Source: Paroedura picta (Eukaryota; Chordata; Lepidosauria; Squamata; Gekkonidae). Taken from it: a stretch of 64,000 nucleotides of DNA. The position numbers and the translations under genes were made by a program. The DNA lies in NCBI RefSeq assembly GCF_049243985.1, contig NC_135376.1, forward strand, positions 40,405,001-40,469,000, read 5' to 3'. Position 1 is the stretch's first letter; every line of letters begins with the position of its first letter. The notes beneath the pieces are model-generated. The model saw only the letters and a program-made list of their open reading frames with translations. It was not told the DNA's origin and searched no databases. This document shows, piece after piece, positions 37,401-47,800 of this stretch.

Positions 37401-38970
37401 GAAGAGAGTCAGAAATATACAGCCTTAAGTCTCAGTAAAGAACATAACCCGACCCAGTATGATGAGCGGATGAGAATCCAGAAGGCTGGGGGAAACGTCA
37501 GGTAATTAAGAGTTTGGGATGAGTGATTAATCTGTTGGGTGTGGGTGGGGAGGAAACACCGTAGTGGGTTTGAGTGGCATTTGATGGCAGTGGTCCCCCG
37601 CCCCTCCCACCCAGTGCATGCATTCATTCTTAGTGGATCACACACCTGGTGCTTGCACCCTGAAACGAGCCATAGTTTTAAATACAGCCTAGAATACTCA
37701 TGGTTGTGAGGATGAATTGGTGTGCAGTTGCATCTACCGTGCGTGTGTTTATTTGAGGTGCTGTTAGGGGTTATGAACTAGTGACACATAAATTTCATTT
37801 ACTCAGGATTGGGAACTCCCTGCTTCCTCCCAGTGCAAATTCCTGGATTAGGAAATCTTCAGAACAGTTTACTGCTGTGTCTGAATTTTAGCATATTAAC
37901 AGATTCGTTTGTTTCTTTCCTAGTATTTAGGATTTCCTAGTGTTTAGGATTCTTCATCAGAATGTAGTATGAAGCAAAGTAGGGGAAGGTTCCTCAAAAT
38001 ATACTCTCCCTTGGCCTTTGGCTGTTCTCAAACTAGAGAAAAGAACTTGAGGCTTAATCTGATGGCAAACTGATGCAGCTTTTCACACCCTCACAGGGAA
38101 GGACGTGTTCTGGGCGTCCTGGAGGTCTCTCGCTCCATTGGGGATGGACAGTACAAGCGCTTTGGGGTCATCTCTGTGCCAGATATTAAACGCTGCCAAC
38201 TTACACAGAATGACAGGTAAAACTGAATCTGGCCCAGTACTGAGAAGAATAAAAGTGGCATGTCTGCTGAGGGCCTCAAAAGAAATGCTCTGGGACCTTA
38301 TCACCTTCTTGTCTTTCTAAGGTTCTGGGTAAAATGAGTGATCAATTGCTCTTCCAGGTTTATCTTGTTGGCTTGTGATGGTCTCTTCAAAGTCTTCTCC
38401 CCAGAGGAAGCTGTGAACTTCATCATGTCTTGCCTAGAGGTAAGCGGAAATTGACTCTGCCGTAGGCCTAGCCTCTTAAATGCACTCCAGAACAGAGATT
38501 GAGGACACTACACTGCCCCTAAGGCTGGACTTACCTGTCACTGTGTCCTTTGTTCCTTCATTTCCACTGCCATAGACTCTAGCAGTGGAGACCTTAATTT
38601 TGCAGCTACTGAAAGACTATACGGTGTGCATTCATTCAGCATTGCTTTGGCTGTGCAGGATGGATGTAGTGTTGGGGGGTTGCTTTTGTGTGTGGGGAAA
38701 ATATTGGTTTCCCGGAACGATGCAAGTCATTTCTTGAAAGCCTGAGTTAGTTGTATTTGTGTTTTTTCACAACTCCAAAGGTCAATAGGAAGAACAACCC
38801 TGTTCTGTGTTTTTCTCACTTTTCTACAGGACAATACTATCCCAACCAGAGAGGCCAAGTCAGCAATTGATGCTAGGTATGAAGCAGCCTGTAACAGGCT
38901 GGCCAACAAAGCAGTGCAGCGAGGGTCTGCAGATAACGTCACAGTGGTGATAGTCCGGGTTGAACAGTGA
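27890..38970 (+). CDS. ILKAP: ILKAP, integrin-linked kinase-associated PP2C phosphatase (12 coding exons, complete)
   Basis: ILKAP is a Mg/Mn-dependent Ser/Thr phosphatase of the PP2C (PPM) family that binds integrin-linked kinase and dampens ILK-GSK3beta signalling. Exons: 27890-27962, 28660-28725, 29342-29398, 32376-32495, 33732-33858, 35211-35317, 36341-36434, 36864-36951, 37380-37501, 38097-38216, 38358-38439, 38830-38970. They give 398 residues against 392 in human. The PP2C metal-binding and core motifs are all present: EEMQDAH, VFDGHGG, DGSTATC, NLGDSR, ACDGLF and GSADNVTV. The start MDLFGDLPEP matches the human start. The N-terminus differs by an Ala/Thr tract in exon 1, and the LLFDDLP motif occurs in two successive exons. 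All introns are GT-AG with matching phases. The gene lies tail to tail with ERFE. Confidence 0.96.
28660..28725 (+). CDS. ILKAP: ILKAP exon 2 (LFDDLP repeat unit)
   Basis: 66-base exon with phase 1 at both ends, encoding EKEGEREAVLFDDLPAVSS then TDL. Acceptor gtgttttag, donor G|gtatga. It pairs with exon 3 as a repeated exon. Confidence 0.9.
28726..29341. other. ILKAP intron 2
   Basis: AT-rich. A short L2-tail-like block (tatttgtatactgccctcc, near 29070) is the only repeat trace recognised. Confidence 0.4.
29342..29398 (+). CDS. ILKAP: ILKAP exon 3 (second LFDDLP repeat unit)
   Basis: 57-base exon with phase 1 at both ends, encoding AGGSLLFDDLPPASSDNL. Acceptor ctgtttcag, donor G|gtgagc. 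The motif matches exon 2 and the human tandem LLFDDLPPASS motif. Confidence 0.93.
   Translation, partial: EQEALCFSMISHLPAVTT
29940..30060 (-). mobile_element. L2-like LINE 3' tail, reverse
   Basis: Shows atatactgccctccctgaaa and agggcggtttacatag, the 3' end shared with the LINE at 61310. It lies within ILKAP intron 3. Confidence 0.65.
30461..30480. repeat. Homopolymer C, 20 bases
   Basis: Uninterrupted C-run inside a repeat fragment (ttgccag before, ggttggcat after). Length may be unreliable because such runs are hard to sequence. Other C/G runs occur at 2437, 3685, 8088, 31547 and 49119. Confidence 0.8.
30965..31135. repeat. Interspersed TIR-bearing repeat, copy 2
   Basis: Shares ctccaggtgacagagatcgg and gctttggaggatggactctg with copies 27300 and 33023. 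Within ILKAP intron 3. Confidence 0.6.
31762..32095. mobile_element. Harbinger-type MITE, 334 bases, CpG-rich
   Basis: Ends GACCCATTATGCACGG and GTGCATAATGGGCC with TTA on each side (31759-31761, 32096-32098), the classic Harbinger target. Its inner part keeps many CpGs (ggataacgcacggagccgg), suggesting a younger copy than 20670-20992. It lies in ILKAP intron 3. No coding capacity. Confidence 0.85.
32376..32495 (+). CDS. ILKAP: ILKAP exon 4
   Basis: Encodes a Ser/Pro-rich linker then RSTEGEKNGSEELVEKKVCK, close to human. The basic cluster MKRRS matches the human AKRKTS, a possible nuclear-localisation segment. Acceptor gttctccag, donor G|gttttc. Confidence 0.93.
33023..33217. repeat. Interspersed TIR-bearing repeat, copy 3 (best preserved)
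   Basis: Begins agggttgccagctctgggtt and ends ggaggctggcaactct, an imperfect inverted pair. The centre holds tataatgtccactctgcaaa and gcagccattttttccag. Likely an old DNA-transposon relic; family not assigned. In ILKAP intron 4. Confidence 0.65.
33732..33858 (+). CDS. ILKAP: ILKAP exon 5
   Basis: Encodes GLKGYVAERKGEREEMQDAH then IILNDITEECSPLPAQ. This opens the PP2C domain; the Glu/Asp of EEMQDAH belong to the conserved first motif. Acceptor tctcttcag, donor AT|gtaagt. Confidence 0.95.
33890..33916. repeat. (GT)n microsatellite
   Basis: cgtgcgtgtgtgtgtgtgcg-type run in the intron just after ILKAP exon 5. Confidence 0.8.
34000..34436. mobile_element. hAT-like element, old
   Basis: The left part tagcctttttcaactttttg and gaaccccc-agaagtg resembles 15481-15772; the right end is gggaatccctgg. 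No clear target duplication remains. Intron between ILKAP exons 5 and 6. Confidence 0.55.
35211..35317 (+). CDS. ILKAP: ILKAP exon 6 (metal-binding DGHGG)
   Basis: Encodes TRVSYFAVFDGHGGVRASKY through NLIRKFPK, with the invariant PP2C Asp-Gly metal ligand in VFDGHGG. Acceptor tctcttgcag, donor G|gtaaga. Confidence 0.95.
35630..35892 (+). mobile_element. CR1 LINE 3' end
   Basis: Typical amniote CR1 end: cagtggaataggctgcctaa, ggttggactagatggcctgt and ccttccaactctatgattct, closing in the CR1 terminal repeat attctatag. In the intron after ILKAP exon 6. Confidence 0.9.
36046..36131. repeat. Inverted-repeat unit (ccagtggcacctttaag family)
   Basis: An arm aaatttagagtccagtggca-cctttaa and its complement ttaaaggtgtcactggactc face each other across a short spacer, giving a foldback of about 85 bases. 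Single arms recur at 53135, 53446 and 55035. Nature unknown. Confidence 0.65.
36341..36434 (+). CDS. ILKAP: ILKAP exon 7
   Basis: Encodes EIPSVEKTIRRCLLDTFKHT then DEEFLRQASS. Acceptor ttatctagcag, donor CA|gtaagt. Confidence 0.93.
36864..36951 (+). CDS. ILKAP: ILKAP exon 8
   Basis: Encodes KPAWKDGSTATCVLAIDN then LYIANLGDSR; DGSTA and GDSR are PP2C motifs. Acceptor gcctgcag, donor CGG|gtaagc. Confidence 0.95.
37380..37501 (+). CDS. ILKAP: ILKAP exon 9
   Basis: Encodes AILCRYNEESQKYTALSLSK, then EHNPTQYDERMRIQKAGGNV. Acceptor gtcagcgcag, donor AG|gtaatt. Confidence 0.95.
38097..38216 (+). CDS. ILKAP: ILKAP exon 10
   Basis: Encodes EGRVLGVLEVSRSIGDGQYK then VISVPDIKRCQLTQND. SRSIGD is a PP2C core motif. 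Acceptor ccctcacag, donor AG|gtaaaa. Confidence 0.95.
38358..38439 (+). CDS. ILKAP: ILKAP exon 11
   Basis: Encodes RFILLACDGLFKVFSPEEA through MSCLE, with the metal-binding Asp of ACDGLF. Acceptor ctcttccag, donor GAG|gtaagc. Confidence 0.95.
38830..38970 (+). CDS. ILKAP: ILKAP exon 12, stop
   Basis: Encodes DNTIPTREAKSAIDARYEAA through VQRGSADNVTVVIVRVEQ, then TGA 38968-38970. DNVTV carries the last metal ligand. The final residues VEQ differ from human IGH. Confidence 0.95.
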   Translation, partial: DNTIPTREAKSAIDARYEAACNRLANKAVQRGSADNVTVVIVRVEQ

Positions 38971-39103
38971 TGGGAAACTTGTGCAAGTGAGGTCTGTGGT
39001 AGCATGCAGTGAATTTAATGAGACAAATTAGTGTGTCTGTGAGTATGTGTGTGTGTGTGTCTAAGGGTTTGTGTTGTTTTCCATATGAATGCTCTTATTT
39101 GTA

Positions 39104-39109
39104 AATAAA
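39104..39109 (+). promoter_or_regulatory. ILKAP: ILKAP poly(A) signal
   Basis: AATAAA 134 bases after the stop codon, followed by a T-rich run (aagttttttct). A (GT)n stretch at 39035-39062 lies in the short 3' UTR. This is a well-placed single signal. Confidence 0.8.
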
Positions 39110-39129
39110 GAAGTTTTTTCTAACTGTTC

Positions 39130-41730
39130 ATGTCAGTTCATTGTATTATAGAAGCCAAGTTGTCTGGTAGTTTTCCTAAACCAGTGTGCCCTTAGATTCT
39201 GTTATCTCCAAGTACAAAATAGGTTCATCTAATGTTACTTATCAATGGTGTACATAGGTTCAAATGCCTAGTTAAAATACACATGAGCACAGGAATATGG
39301 AAAGGAAGAGCAGTTGGGTTTAAGAGGCCTAGATAGACCTTGGGTTCAGGGAGGCAAGTATGCTGATGACAGGCCCACTGACACTAACAATTATTCTGCT
39401 AACTTAAACCAGTCTCACAATGTCTGCATTTTGCACTGCTGCAGCCTACCAGGATCTTCTAATGGGTAAGTTGGCCATTGAGTGAACTGGGAAAAAAACC
39501 CGGGTTGGCTCACCTTGAAACAAAATAAGAATCCTGCTTACTTTTCACTTTGTCATGTCCATTGGAGTGCACTACGCTTTATTGTGATAACAGATTTAAG
39601 AACATACTTTGGAGAGGACTGATGTAATAAATCACTTCGCAACATTTAAAAACTTGAAAACACTATGCAGTGAAAAAACTAGCTGAACCTTTACATTAAC
39701 TGGAGTTTCATTCCCTTCAGGAGTTTATGGGAAACCCTGGTTAGCACAAACAGTTGCTGTTATGGGGCACTTTATAGTTATATGCTCTGAGAAATATGTC
39801 CTTTGGAAGTTTTTAGGGTCAAGATCTGAAAAGCACAAATGCACTTTTTGTGATCATCTTTACAAATTTGTTTCTTTGCACAGGTGGGTATTTAAATATC
39901 ACTGAATTCAGCTGGATATTTATCCCAAGTTGCATGTATTTCTTTTAGATGCACATACATATATATGCATATAGTGTTTATACTGTCTGTTAATTCATCA
40001 GCAGGTTTAAAATGGAATCAATATGACTCCTTTCTGTCCCTAAAATGGTGTGCATTTTTGGGACCTGTGCTTTTATTTTTGAGAATATACAAAGAACCTT
40101 TTGTTTTTCACTGTATTAAAAAAATTAAATGATGCATTTAACAAGCCAAGTACATAAATATATATATTTCTTAATATAATAAATAGAGCAGCTCATAAAA
40201 TACTCTATATCATATATTAATGTAAGCATTACAAAACAGCTGTAGGGGGAAGAGCAAGTGTGTTCATGAGGCAGGGCAGGGCACCGACATGGGCTTATCA
40301 GGTTGATACTGCCAGAGAGAGAAGGGTGGGTGCTCAGCTTACTGGGAATTGGTCCAGTTCACAAATTATAAGAGTAGATGTTCTAGCAACTGCATGTATC
40401 TGGTTGGGTTTGAGGCAAAGGTATTTGCCTTTCCCAGTTTTCATGGAGGGTGAAGAAAAACAGAGAAAGGAAATTGCCCCAATATTCCCCTAGATCAAAA
40501 ATTCCTTTCATGTTAGAAGGCAATGTCATGGCATGCTAGTGCTCTTATGTCCAGGGAGCTTTACATGGAAAAAAATATTGAAAAAATGTAGTTCTGTGGA
40601 CTGTAAAGATCCAGTTCCTGGAAGATGCACAGCTGCTGGGTATTTGAAATGAGATTTCCTAAGTGGTAGCAATGGGTTTGGGGCATCAGGGCTCAAGAAG
40701 CACACCTTGCTGAAGCAGGCTTTTTGGTGATTCCAGGAGGAAAATTGCTCTAATGCAAACTTCTTGCCTTTTATGTAGCATAGCAGCATAAATAAGTAGA
40801 ACAGTCAGCCACAGCCACCTGCTACAGAAGTATACATTCCGGCTAAAATAGATAAGGGTGTGGTGTGGCTGTTTTTCCCTCTTTGAAAATTAAACAAAAT
40901 GCAAGAACTCTTCAGTTGCCTGCCTACGTGCCACTGTTACTGTAGCACAGGAGGGTGGTGCTGAGTGGTGTCAAAATTCTTAGATATCACTCTGCAGTTC
41001 TGGCAGCCACACAAAAATTTACTAAGAAATAGAAATTATTTCTATCATGTCCGCAGCACTGGATAGCTCAGCCCATCCAGTGCTAAGCCCTTAATCAGAT
41101 TCAAAGTGGGTGGCTCAAGGTATTCCTCGTCAATGTTTTTAAGGCCTCGAAGCTTTGAGGACACCTTGGAGGAATAATAAGCACCCTAGCACTTACTTTA
41201 AAATGTCCCCAAATTGTAAATGGGATGACTATTTGCACACCTTGCAGAAGAAGGCTGTATGAGACCAGCAGGTGGAATTTTTCAGACTGAAACAAAAGTC
41301 CTTTGGGACATGGTTAAGAAACACTTAGCGGCCTCCTCTTTAGTAGACATGTACTGCCTCAACATGATTATGTATATGGGCTTAAACTTGTTCTACAAAC
41401 CACCATTTATAAGGGACTGTGAAACATACATCAAAAAGTAAATGTTCAACAACAGAGGAATTTCTAAGTTAATGACACTAACTTCATCACTTGCTCCTTT
41501 TTTGGAGAGGGAGACGAGGGTGGATTTTACATGCAGAAGATTCTTTCTCTCCCAATGCTTGACCATGGAGCAGCCGTATGTGGTATTCCTGTGCTGCATG
41601 AACATGAATCCTGCCGCTTTATAGTTTTGCTGGTGCTGCATGCTTTTCGTTGCAGTCGTTGCAGTCAAGACTGCATGTGACTGAAGAGGACAAACTGAGC
41701 TTAGGGCTGGGTTCTTGCTTAATGGGCCAA
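39130..41730. other. Spacer between convergent ILKAP and ERFE
   Basis: No coding sequence seen. It should contain the ERFE 3' UTR on the minus strand. Minus-strand AATAAA hexamers occur at 40072-40077 and 39578-39583; if either is used, the ERFE 3' UTR would be about 1.7-2.2 kb. No clear transposon copy was recognised, so this is one of the more unique-looking stretches. Confidence 0.45.
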
Positions 41731-41829
41731 TCAGAGACCCAAAAAAACAGCACTGAAGTCTGATCCTCTTTGTACTGTGAGCGAGGATCCTGTTGCGTTG
41801 TCAACAAAAACTGAAGCATATTGGCCAGC
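41731..41829 (-). CDS. ERFE: ERFE last exon, stop
   Basis: Encodes [20 protein letters not shown] then [12 protein letters not shown] and TGA. The closing SAVxLG is the signature end of C1q-like domains. NAT sits where human has NGS. Acceptor ggttgcag. Confidence 0.94.
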   Translation of the reverse strand, partial: AGQYASVFVDNATGSSLTVQRGSDFSAVFLGL

Positions 41830-44800
41830 CTGCAACCAAGAAGCTAAATGTGAATAAATGAGCTCAATCTTGTATAGTGTTTAAATTACCACATGAGGAT
41901 TACATGCAAATATCCATTCACACAACCCTCTTAAAACTACTGTAAATGTTAAACCCAAAGTCCTGCCAGTTGCCTGAGGTTTAAAGCAACATTAACCCTT
42001 GGACTCCTGGTTTTCTTGCTCGATGCAACAGAGAGAAAAGTGGTGGGTCAGAATCTTTTGTCATTTAATTAGCCACTCCTGTATACATGTTATGATAAAA
42101 GCCTTGCATTGAAAGTTCTTAGTTTTTTTAAGCCAGTCTTGCAGCCAAGGATACCCAGCTGTCTATTTATGGCTTTTGGCAACATTTGTGCACTTGCAAA
42201 TGCTTACCTGCAGGAAGAGAATTCCATTGACTGAAATAGTGAAAAGTTTGCTGTATTTGTCCGCACCGCTCACTGTTTCCAATGAACTGAAAGCAAAAGG
42301 TTACCGTTATCTTCAGCAACTGAACTGGATGCCAGAAAACAGAAGGTGCCTCTGTTTTGAAAAATGTGTTCAAGTGGCCCCTACTGTTTGACAAGCTACT
42401 GGGCTGCATGTTATACTCTTAATAAATATTTGTGATGGTAGACAGAATTGACTGTTCTGAATGAAAGTGTCATACTGTAACGGCAGCTGACTAGCCCCAA
42501 GCAGGGCAAATAGGTAAAAGTTCCCACGCATCAAGATACCTGGGGTGTGATTGGGAGCAGCACGGCAATTTAGAACTTGTCAAGTGTGTAGTGTGGAAGA
42601 GTCAGTGTGCCATAACAGAAATGTGGTGCCTGTCCCTAAAATGTAATCTATAAAGAGAGAGTTTTGCTCTCTCCAAGACTATCAGTTCTTGAAGATGACT
42701 TAGAAGTTTTTTCAGCAAGATGAGAGATGTGACCAGATTACAGTCCAAAGTGGCCATGGTGTCTGTGTAGGGGCAGGAACAAAACCAAACTAATATGGGG
42801 AGAATTACTTGAATTTTGGATTCCTGGTATGTTTCAAAGCTGTCTGGAAGGAAGAAACCACAAGGTTCCCAAGGTAGTGTGTACACATCTTTACCCAATC
42901 CTGTGTGTGTGTGTGTGGGGGGGGGGGTTGAGGGGAAAACATTCCTGATGTAGACAGACCTGTTTTTGGATAGGGAGGGATCAGTTGCAGAACGGGAACA
43001 CTCAGGAGATAAAATAACATTTCGTAATCATACTAGAATACAGTGGGGACAACTCATAATTGTTTACATAATGTGGTCTTGGAGGACTAGTAGAGATGTT
43101 TCCTTATAGTGGGGCTGAAGACAACTGCCTCATTCAAACAATAAGCAGCTCTAGTTCATTGCAGGCAGTCACTAGCAATGTGCTGTACTAATGGAGAGAC
43201 ATGATGGTTGCTTCATCTGGTAAATGGCTTGTAAAAGTTATGCATTCTGTGTGGAGCTGTCTTCGTATACAATAAATTTCTAGATTTCCATTTGTGTCCA
43301 CGATGTCCCACTTACTATATGTAACCAGGCAAGTACTGCTATTAAGTGTATCATGTCTATCACAAGAAGACTGTAGCCACCCAAATTTCTCTGCTTTGTT
43401 CCTGCTTTCAGCAGGTCTGGGCTCTAGCCTTGACCAAAGTGACAACAGGGTGTGATGCTTGAGCCCAATATATTTTACTTGGATGTGGAAGAACCCAAAT
43501 AAGGCATCTATGTGTAAATTTGGACTTCTTTAACAGTCGCACAGGATGGTTGAGAGTAGGTTGCTTTCTCAACTATTTGATCTCCTCTACGACTGACCGG
43601 TTTCCAAGGGACTTGCAAGAGTCTTCTCCAGCACCAGAGATCAAAAGCCTCAATTCTTTGACGTTCAGCCTTCCTTATGGTCCAACTTTCACAGCCATAT
43701 ATTGCAACTGGGAAGACCATAGCCTTGACTAGACGCACTTTCATTGGCAGGGTGATGTCTCTGCTTTTTAGGATGCTGTCTAGATTTGCCATAGCTTTCC
43801 TCTCTAGGAGCAAGCATCTATATGGTCTTATCATCTGATAAATGTTTAACAAATTTAAAAAAATATATTTAAAAATTAACCAACTCCCAACCATTTGGGA
43901 AACCCATTACCATCAAGAAACCCCAGAGTTTTACAAAATCCTGGTCGAGAAAACTAGCTATAGATTACTATTCTCCAATGGTAGGGGCAGATCAGGAGGA
44001 AAAAATGATATTTTCTTGCCCTAGATCTCCTTATGCTACACATACTCACATGTTCTGCTGGCAGAGTGACTCAACACAGATTAGTAAGCGCAGGCGATCC
44101 TGGGTGCATGACTGGCTTTTGTTGGAATGATTCCTGTTAGCTGCAATAGACAGAAACACATTAGGTACAGAACACAGCACCTGCAGCTGGAAATAATTCC
44201 CTGGTCACAACAACTGCATAACTCCATTCTATGTTCCCTTCTTAAGCCATTTCACACCCGAGTGTTCAAAAACTCTACATGAAAACAGTTGTTACCCCAC
44301 CTCTAGCCAAGAACCACTCGGGCATCAAGGGCTCATTTGAACAAAGGATATGAACATTCAAATGCCAGGATCTTTTACAGATTATCTCTTCAACAGGTAT
44401 TTTTAAAAATGCCTAAAGGACCAGCTGAAATTGATAACACTATCCTATTGAGGCTAAATTTGCACGCTCCATCACCACCACCAATCCAGAGCAGGTCTCT
44501 GCAGTTGAGGAATAGACATTTCGTAAACCAATTAAAAAGTCCCTTTTGTTCTATCAGCTTTACTTAGATTACTTACAAAAGATGTGGAAGGAAAAACGGA
44601 AACATTTTTTTTTTCACACTCAGTTGATTTATATCATCTGATAGTTCCATGTTGCTAGTATTTCTGTGCTTTAAGCCCTTACCAATGTGCAGTGTAGCAG
44701 AGAAGATGTAGTATCCACTTAGAGGTGCTTTGTATTGACCATTGGTAAGGTTTAGCCCCAGGCCACGATGGAATGTCTTCCCTGATTTAGGCTAGGAGCA

Positions 44801-47800
44801 AAAAAATGAAGGTTCATGAACAATGGAGGGAGACATCAGTCTAGCTTTCCATATTAAGCTTGCAAGTTAAAGCCAAACTGGATTTCCCAAGAATGTACTC
44901 ACATCAGAGAAAAAAGGGACAGGGTCACTTGTTAATGTCCATAGCTGAGATAATAAAATATGTTAAAATTTTACAATGCGGAATAAGTAAGGACTGATCC
45001 CAAAGCCTGCTGAGTTTTTTATTAGATAAATTAACATTTTCCCCAAGGGCTTCTCAAATTCGAGAACACTAGTTTTTATTTAAGAAAGAAGCTTAGATGT
45101 GGTTGCAGAACACACTATAAAAGCCCAAGTATCAGAAATCACATCCAAAATCTATTTCTATAGATCTTAATAAGTTGTGATTTTTGAGAATGTAGTTTTG
45201 GATTTATAAGGTTTGCCGCCTTGAAGGGCTCCAAAAGAAGGAACACATTCTGAGGCCATAAGAAAATTATATCTCACATGTGTCAGAAGAATAAGTACTT
45301 TATTAGAATATAGTGTCATTAAAATCGCTCTGATCTTTGCGTTTCTTAAAAACACCACTATATTTTTACTAAATAAGGAAACAGTAGCAAGTCTAAATGG
45401 TTGGCTGTCCCCTATTCTAGGGATTCTGAGATTTTTAAAAACCCTATCTATCTTTCTGCTGAAAAGATGCAAAGAAAATGACGTCAACCCCCTTTCCCCC
45501 ACTACTCACTATGTAGTACAGATGAAGTTCTTTAAGGGACCGTCGTTCAATAGAAATGTTCTTCCGGGTCCGGCAATGGAAGGCTGCCTTCACTCGCCCC
45601 TGCTCCCTGCTCATGAATAGTGAGCCAGTTATCTGAGCCAAAAAGTTCTCTTCTTTCCTGGCCCGCTCCTCCTCTTCCTGGCAGTTGTCGCAGGTTTTCA
45701 GATTAATTTCTTCCCATTCCCTGATTATCCCTGGGCAGCCAAAACACAAAACCACTTAACAAGGCTGGGTCTAATCATGGTTTTTGTGGAAGTAAAGGTC
45801 AAAACCCATTTGCTTTCAACAATCAAAAGGTTTGCCTAGGGAGATTTGGCAATCACACCACTCGTATCCTAGCACAGCTCATCCCAGTGGTTGGTCCATC
45901 TGGGTTCTTTTACACAGCCAAAGTTCAGTGCGAAAAGTATCCACTTCCAAAGCAGAAAGGAGGGGAAGGAAGAAATGTTGACCTCCTGATGTCTCAGGTC
46001 CAAGCTACGTGTTAAAGCACACATATGACTGCTGATAACCTGCCTGTCCTTGGTAACATTCTAGCAAAAGATAGCATATTATACAACTCCGTGTCCATAG
46101 TTTCCTCACTCCGCTGTCAAAGCTTGTATTATCCTCATATCTTTTAGATATTTATATCCTGCTTTTCTCCTTACTGGAGACCCAAAGTGGCTTCTAACAT
46201 AATTCTGTCCCCTCAATTTTATCCTCATAACCGTCCTTTGAGATAGGTAAGGCTGAGAACTTGTGATTGGCCCGATGGTACCCAGCAAGCTTCCATAGCA
46301 CAGTGAGAATTTGAGCCTAGGTCTTCCAGATCAAACTACCTTTCTACTGAGCTGTCTCTTTTACTAACCAGATATCCTTGTAGCATCTAGCTTGCTTCAG
46401 TGTTCCCCAATGCTATTCAATACAATGAAATGCCACTATGCAACAAAGAAGTGTAAGGCTAATCAGCACAAAATAACTTATCGCTAACGACAGCAAAGAT
46501 GCTTGACTTGCTTGGCTTGGGGGAAGGCCTGACTCTCTCCAGTTAAACTGCCTATAGGCCAGAGAGCCCAAATACTACTACTACTACTAATTACCTCCCA
46601 CTCAGCTTAACGTTCCTGGCGGGTTATTTTCACCCATGGAAAAAAGTGTTAAGAGAAGGGAATGTGCCAGAGGTCTCTGAAATAATGCAGGGTACTCTCC
46701 TTTAGCACTGAGAGCAACCGTAGTCAGCTAGCAGGAAGTCCAGCAGGTGCATATATTGTTTTGACTGAACCAGTGCCACATTCAGGTTTGCCCCAGGTCA
46801 CCTGTCCTCTTCCTAGTACTAAAACATTGCCCTCCAGAGACCTCTGATACATCCTTGCCTTTATCAATGGGACGATACTGAGACATGAATCCAGAACAGC
46901 ACGTGATGAGATGGTTAGCATCAGGATGAAGTCTGGATGTGGCAACTGCCAGCTCACCGTCACTGACTTGGTTATCAACCTGATTTCCATCCCAGAAGAA
47001 TTTTATGATTAAGCATTTATGTGAAAAACATTGTGTTCAGATTGGACCCAGATTAAGCATGAGGAAACAAGCTGGCTTATCACAGTTCTACAAGTGCAGG
47101 AGTGTGCGTGACACATAGCACTTCCCCCCACCCCATAGGTTGCTGTTACCAGAAGCTGCCTGCATAAGACGTCGTGCAAGTGAAAACACATGTAGGGATA
47201 CAATAAGTTTGACTCACACAAGAGGCTGCCACAGCATTTCTCCTGCTCTTCTGTTTGTGCAAGTGGAAATTTCGCCAAGGTCCCACTTAAATTTGCCTTC
47301 CGGAATAAGATTGTGTTGGGATTGGACCCAAGTAAATATTCTAAAATGGGACACTCATTTGTTCCTAAGTACATTTTTGTTGCATATTTATAATATTTCT
47401 ATCACCTTTCCAAAACTGCTTGCCTAAGGCAGCAGGGAAATGGTTCAGAAATGTAGACTAGCATACTCAATTGAATGTTGATTCTTGTGGACCAGTTGGT
47501 GAGTGAATTTTACCCATTGACATTTTTAAAAAATCTATATTTCCCACCTGAAAAATGATATGGATGTGAAGAATACTATGATCATGATTCTACACAGAAT
47601 CTCCTCAGAGCAGACCCTTCTCAGACGCCATGATCTTGGAGGGATGTCTGCCTTGCCAGTGTTCACAATTTGACTAAAAGTATATTGATATTTGACATTT
47701 AGAAAAATCTCCAATTATAAGACTTGGGGACAAAAAATAACCCTCAGTTTTTGTTTTAGGAATACCAGAGTCCCGAAGAAAGAAGCAAATAACTCAAAAA

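Larger units (their letters stand above)
42287..44049. other. ERFE intron 6
   Basis: Contains a (GT)n/G-run (42903-42928), a BovB fragment and a hAT-like fragment. No further exon is needed: the protein joins directly across it. Confidence 0.6.

Noticed and set aside
41393-41668. 91-codon minus-strand frame just after the ERFE stop, considered as an alternative last exon
   Set aside because: It shows no C1q-like sequence; the true last exon at 41731-41829 closes the domain with SAVFLGL and a stop.
44683-44781. Alternative acceptor (aaatcag) for ERFE exon 5 at 44781
   Set aside because: It would put the exon out of phase after exon 4. The upstream ctcctag acceptor has a stronger pyrimidine tract and gives the [10 protein letters not shown] reading that matches human.
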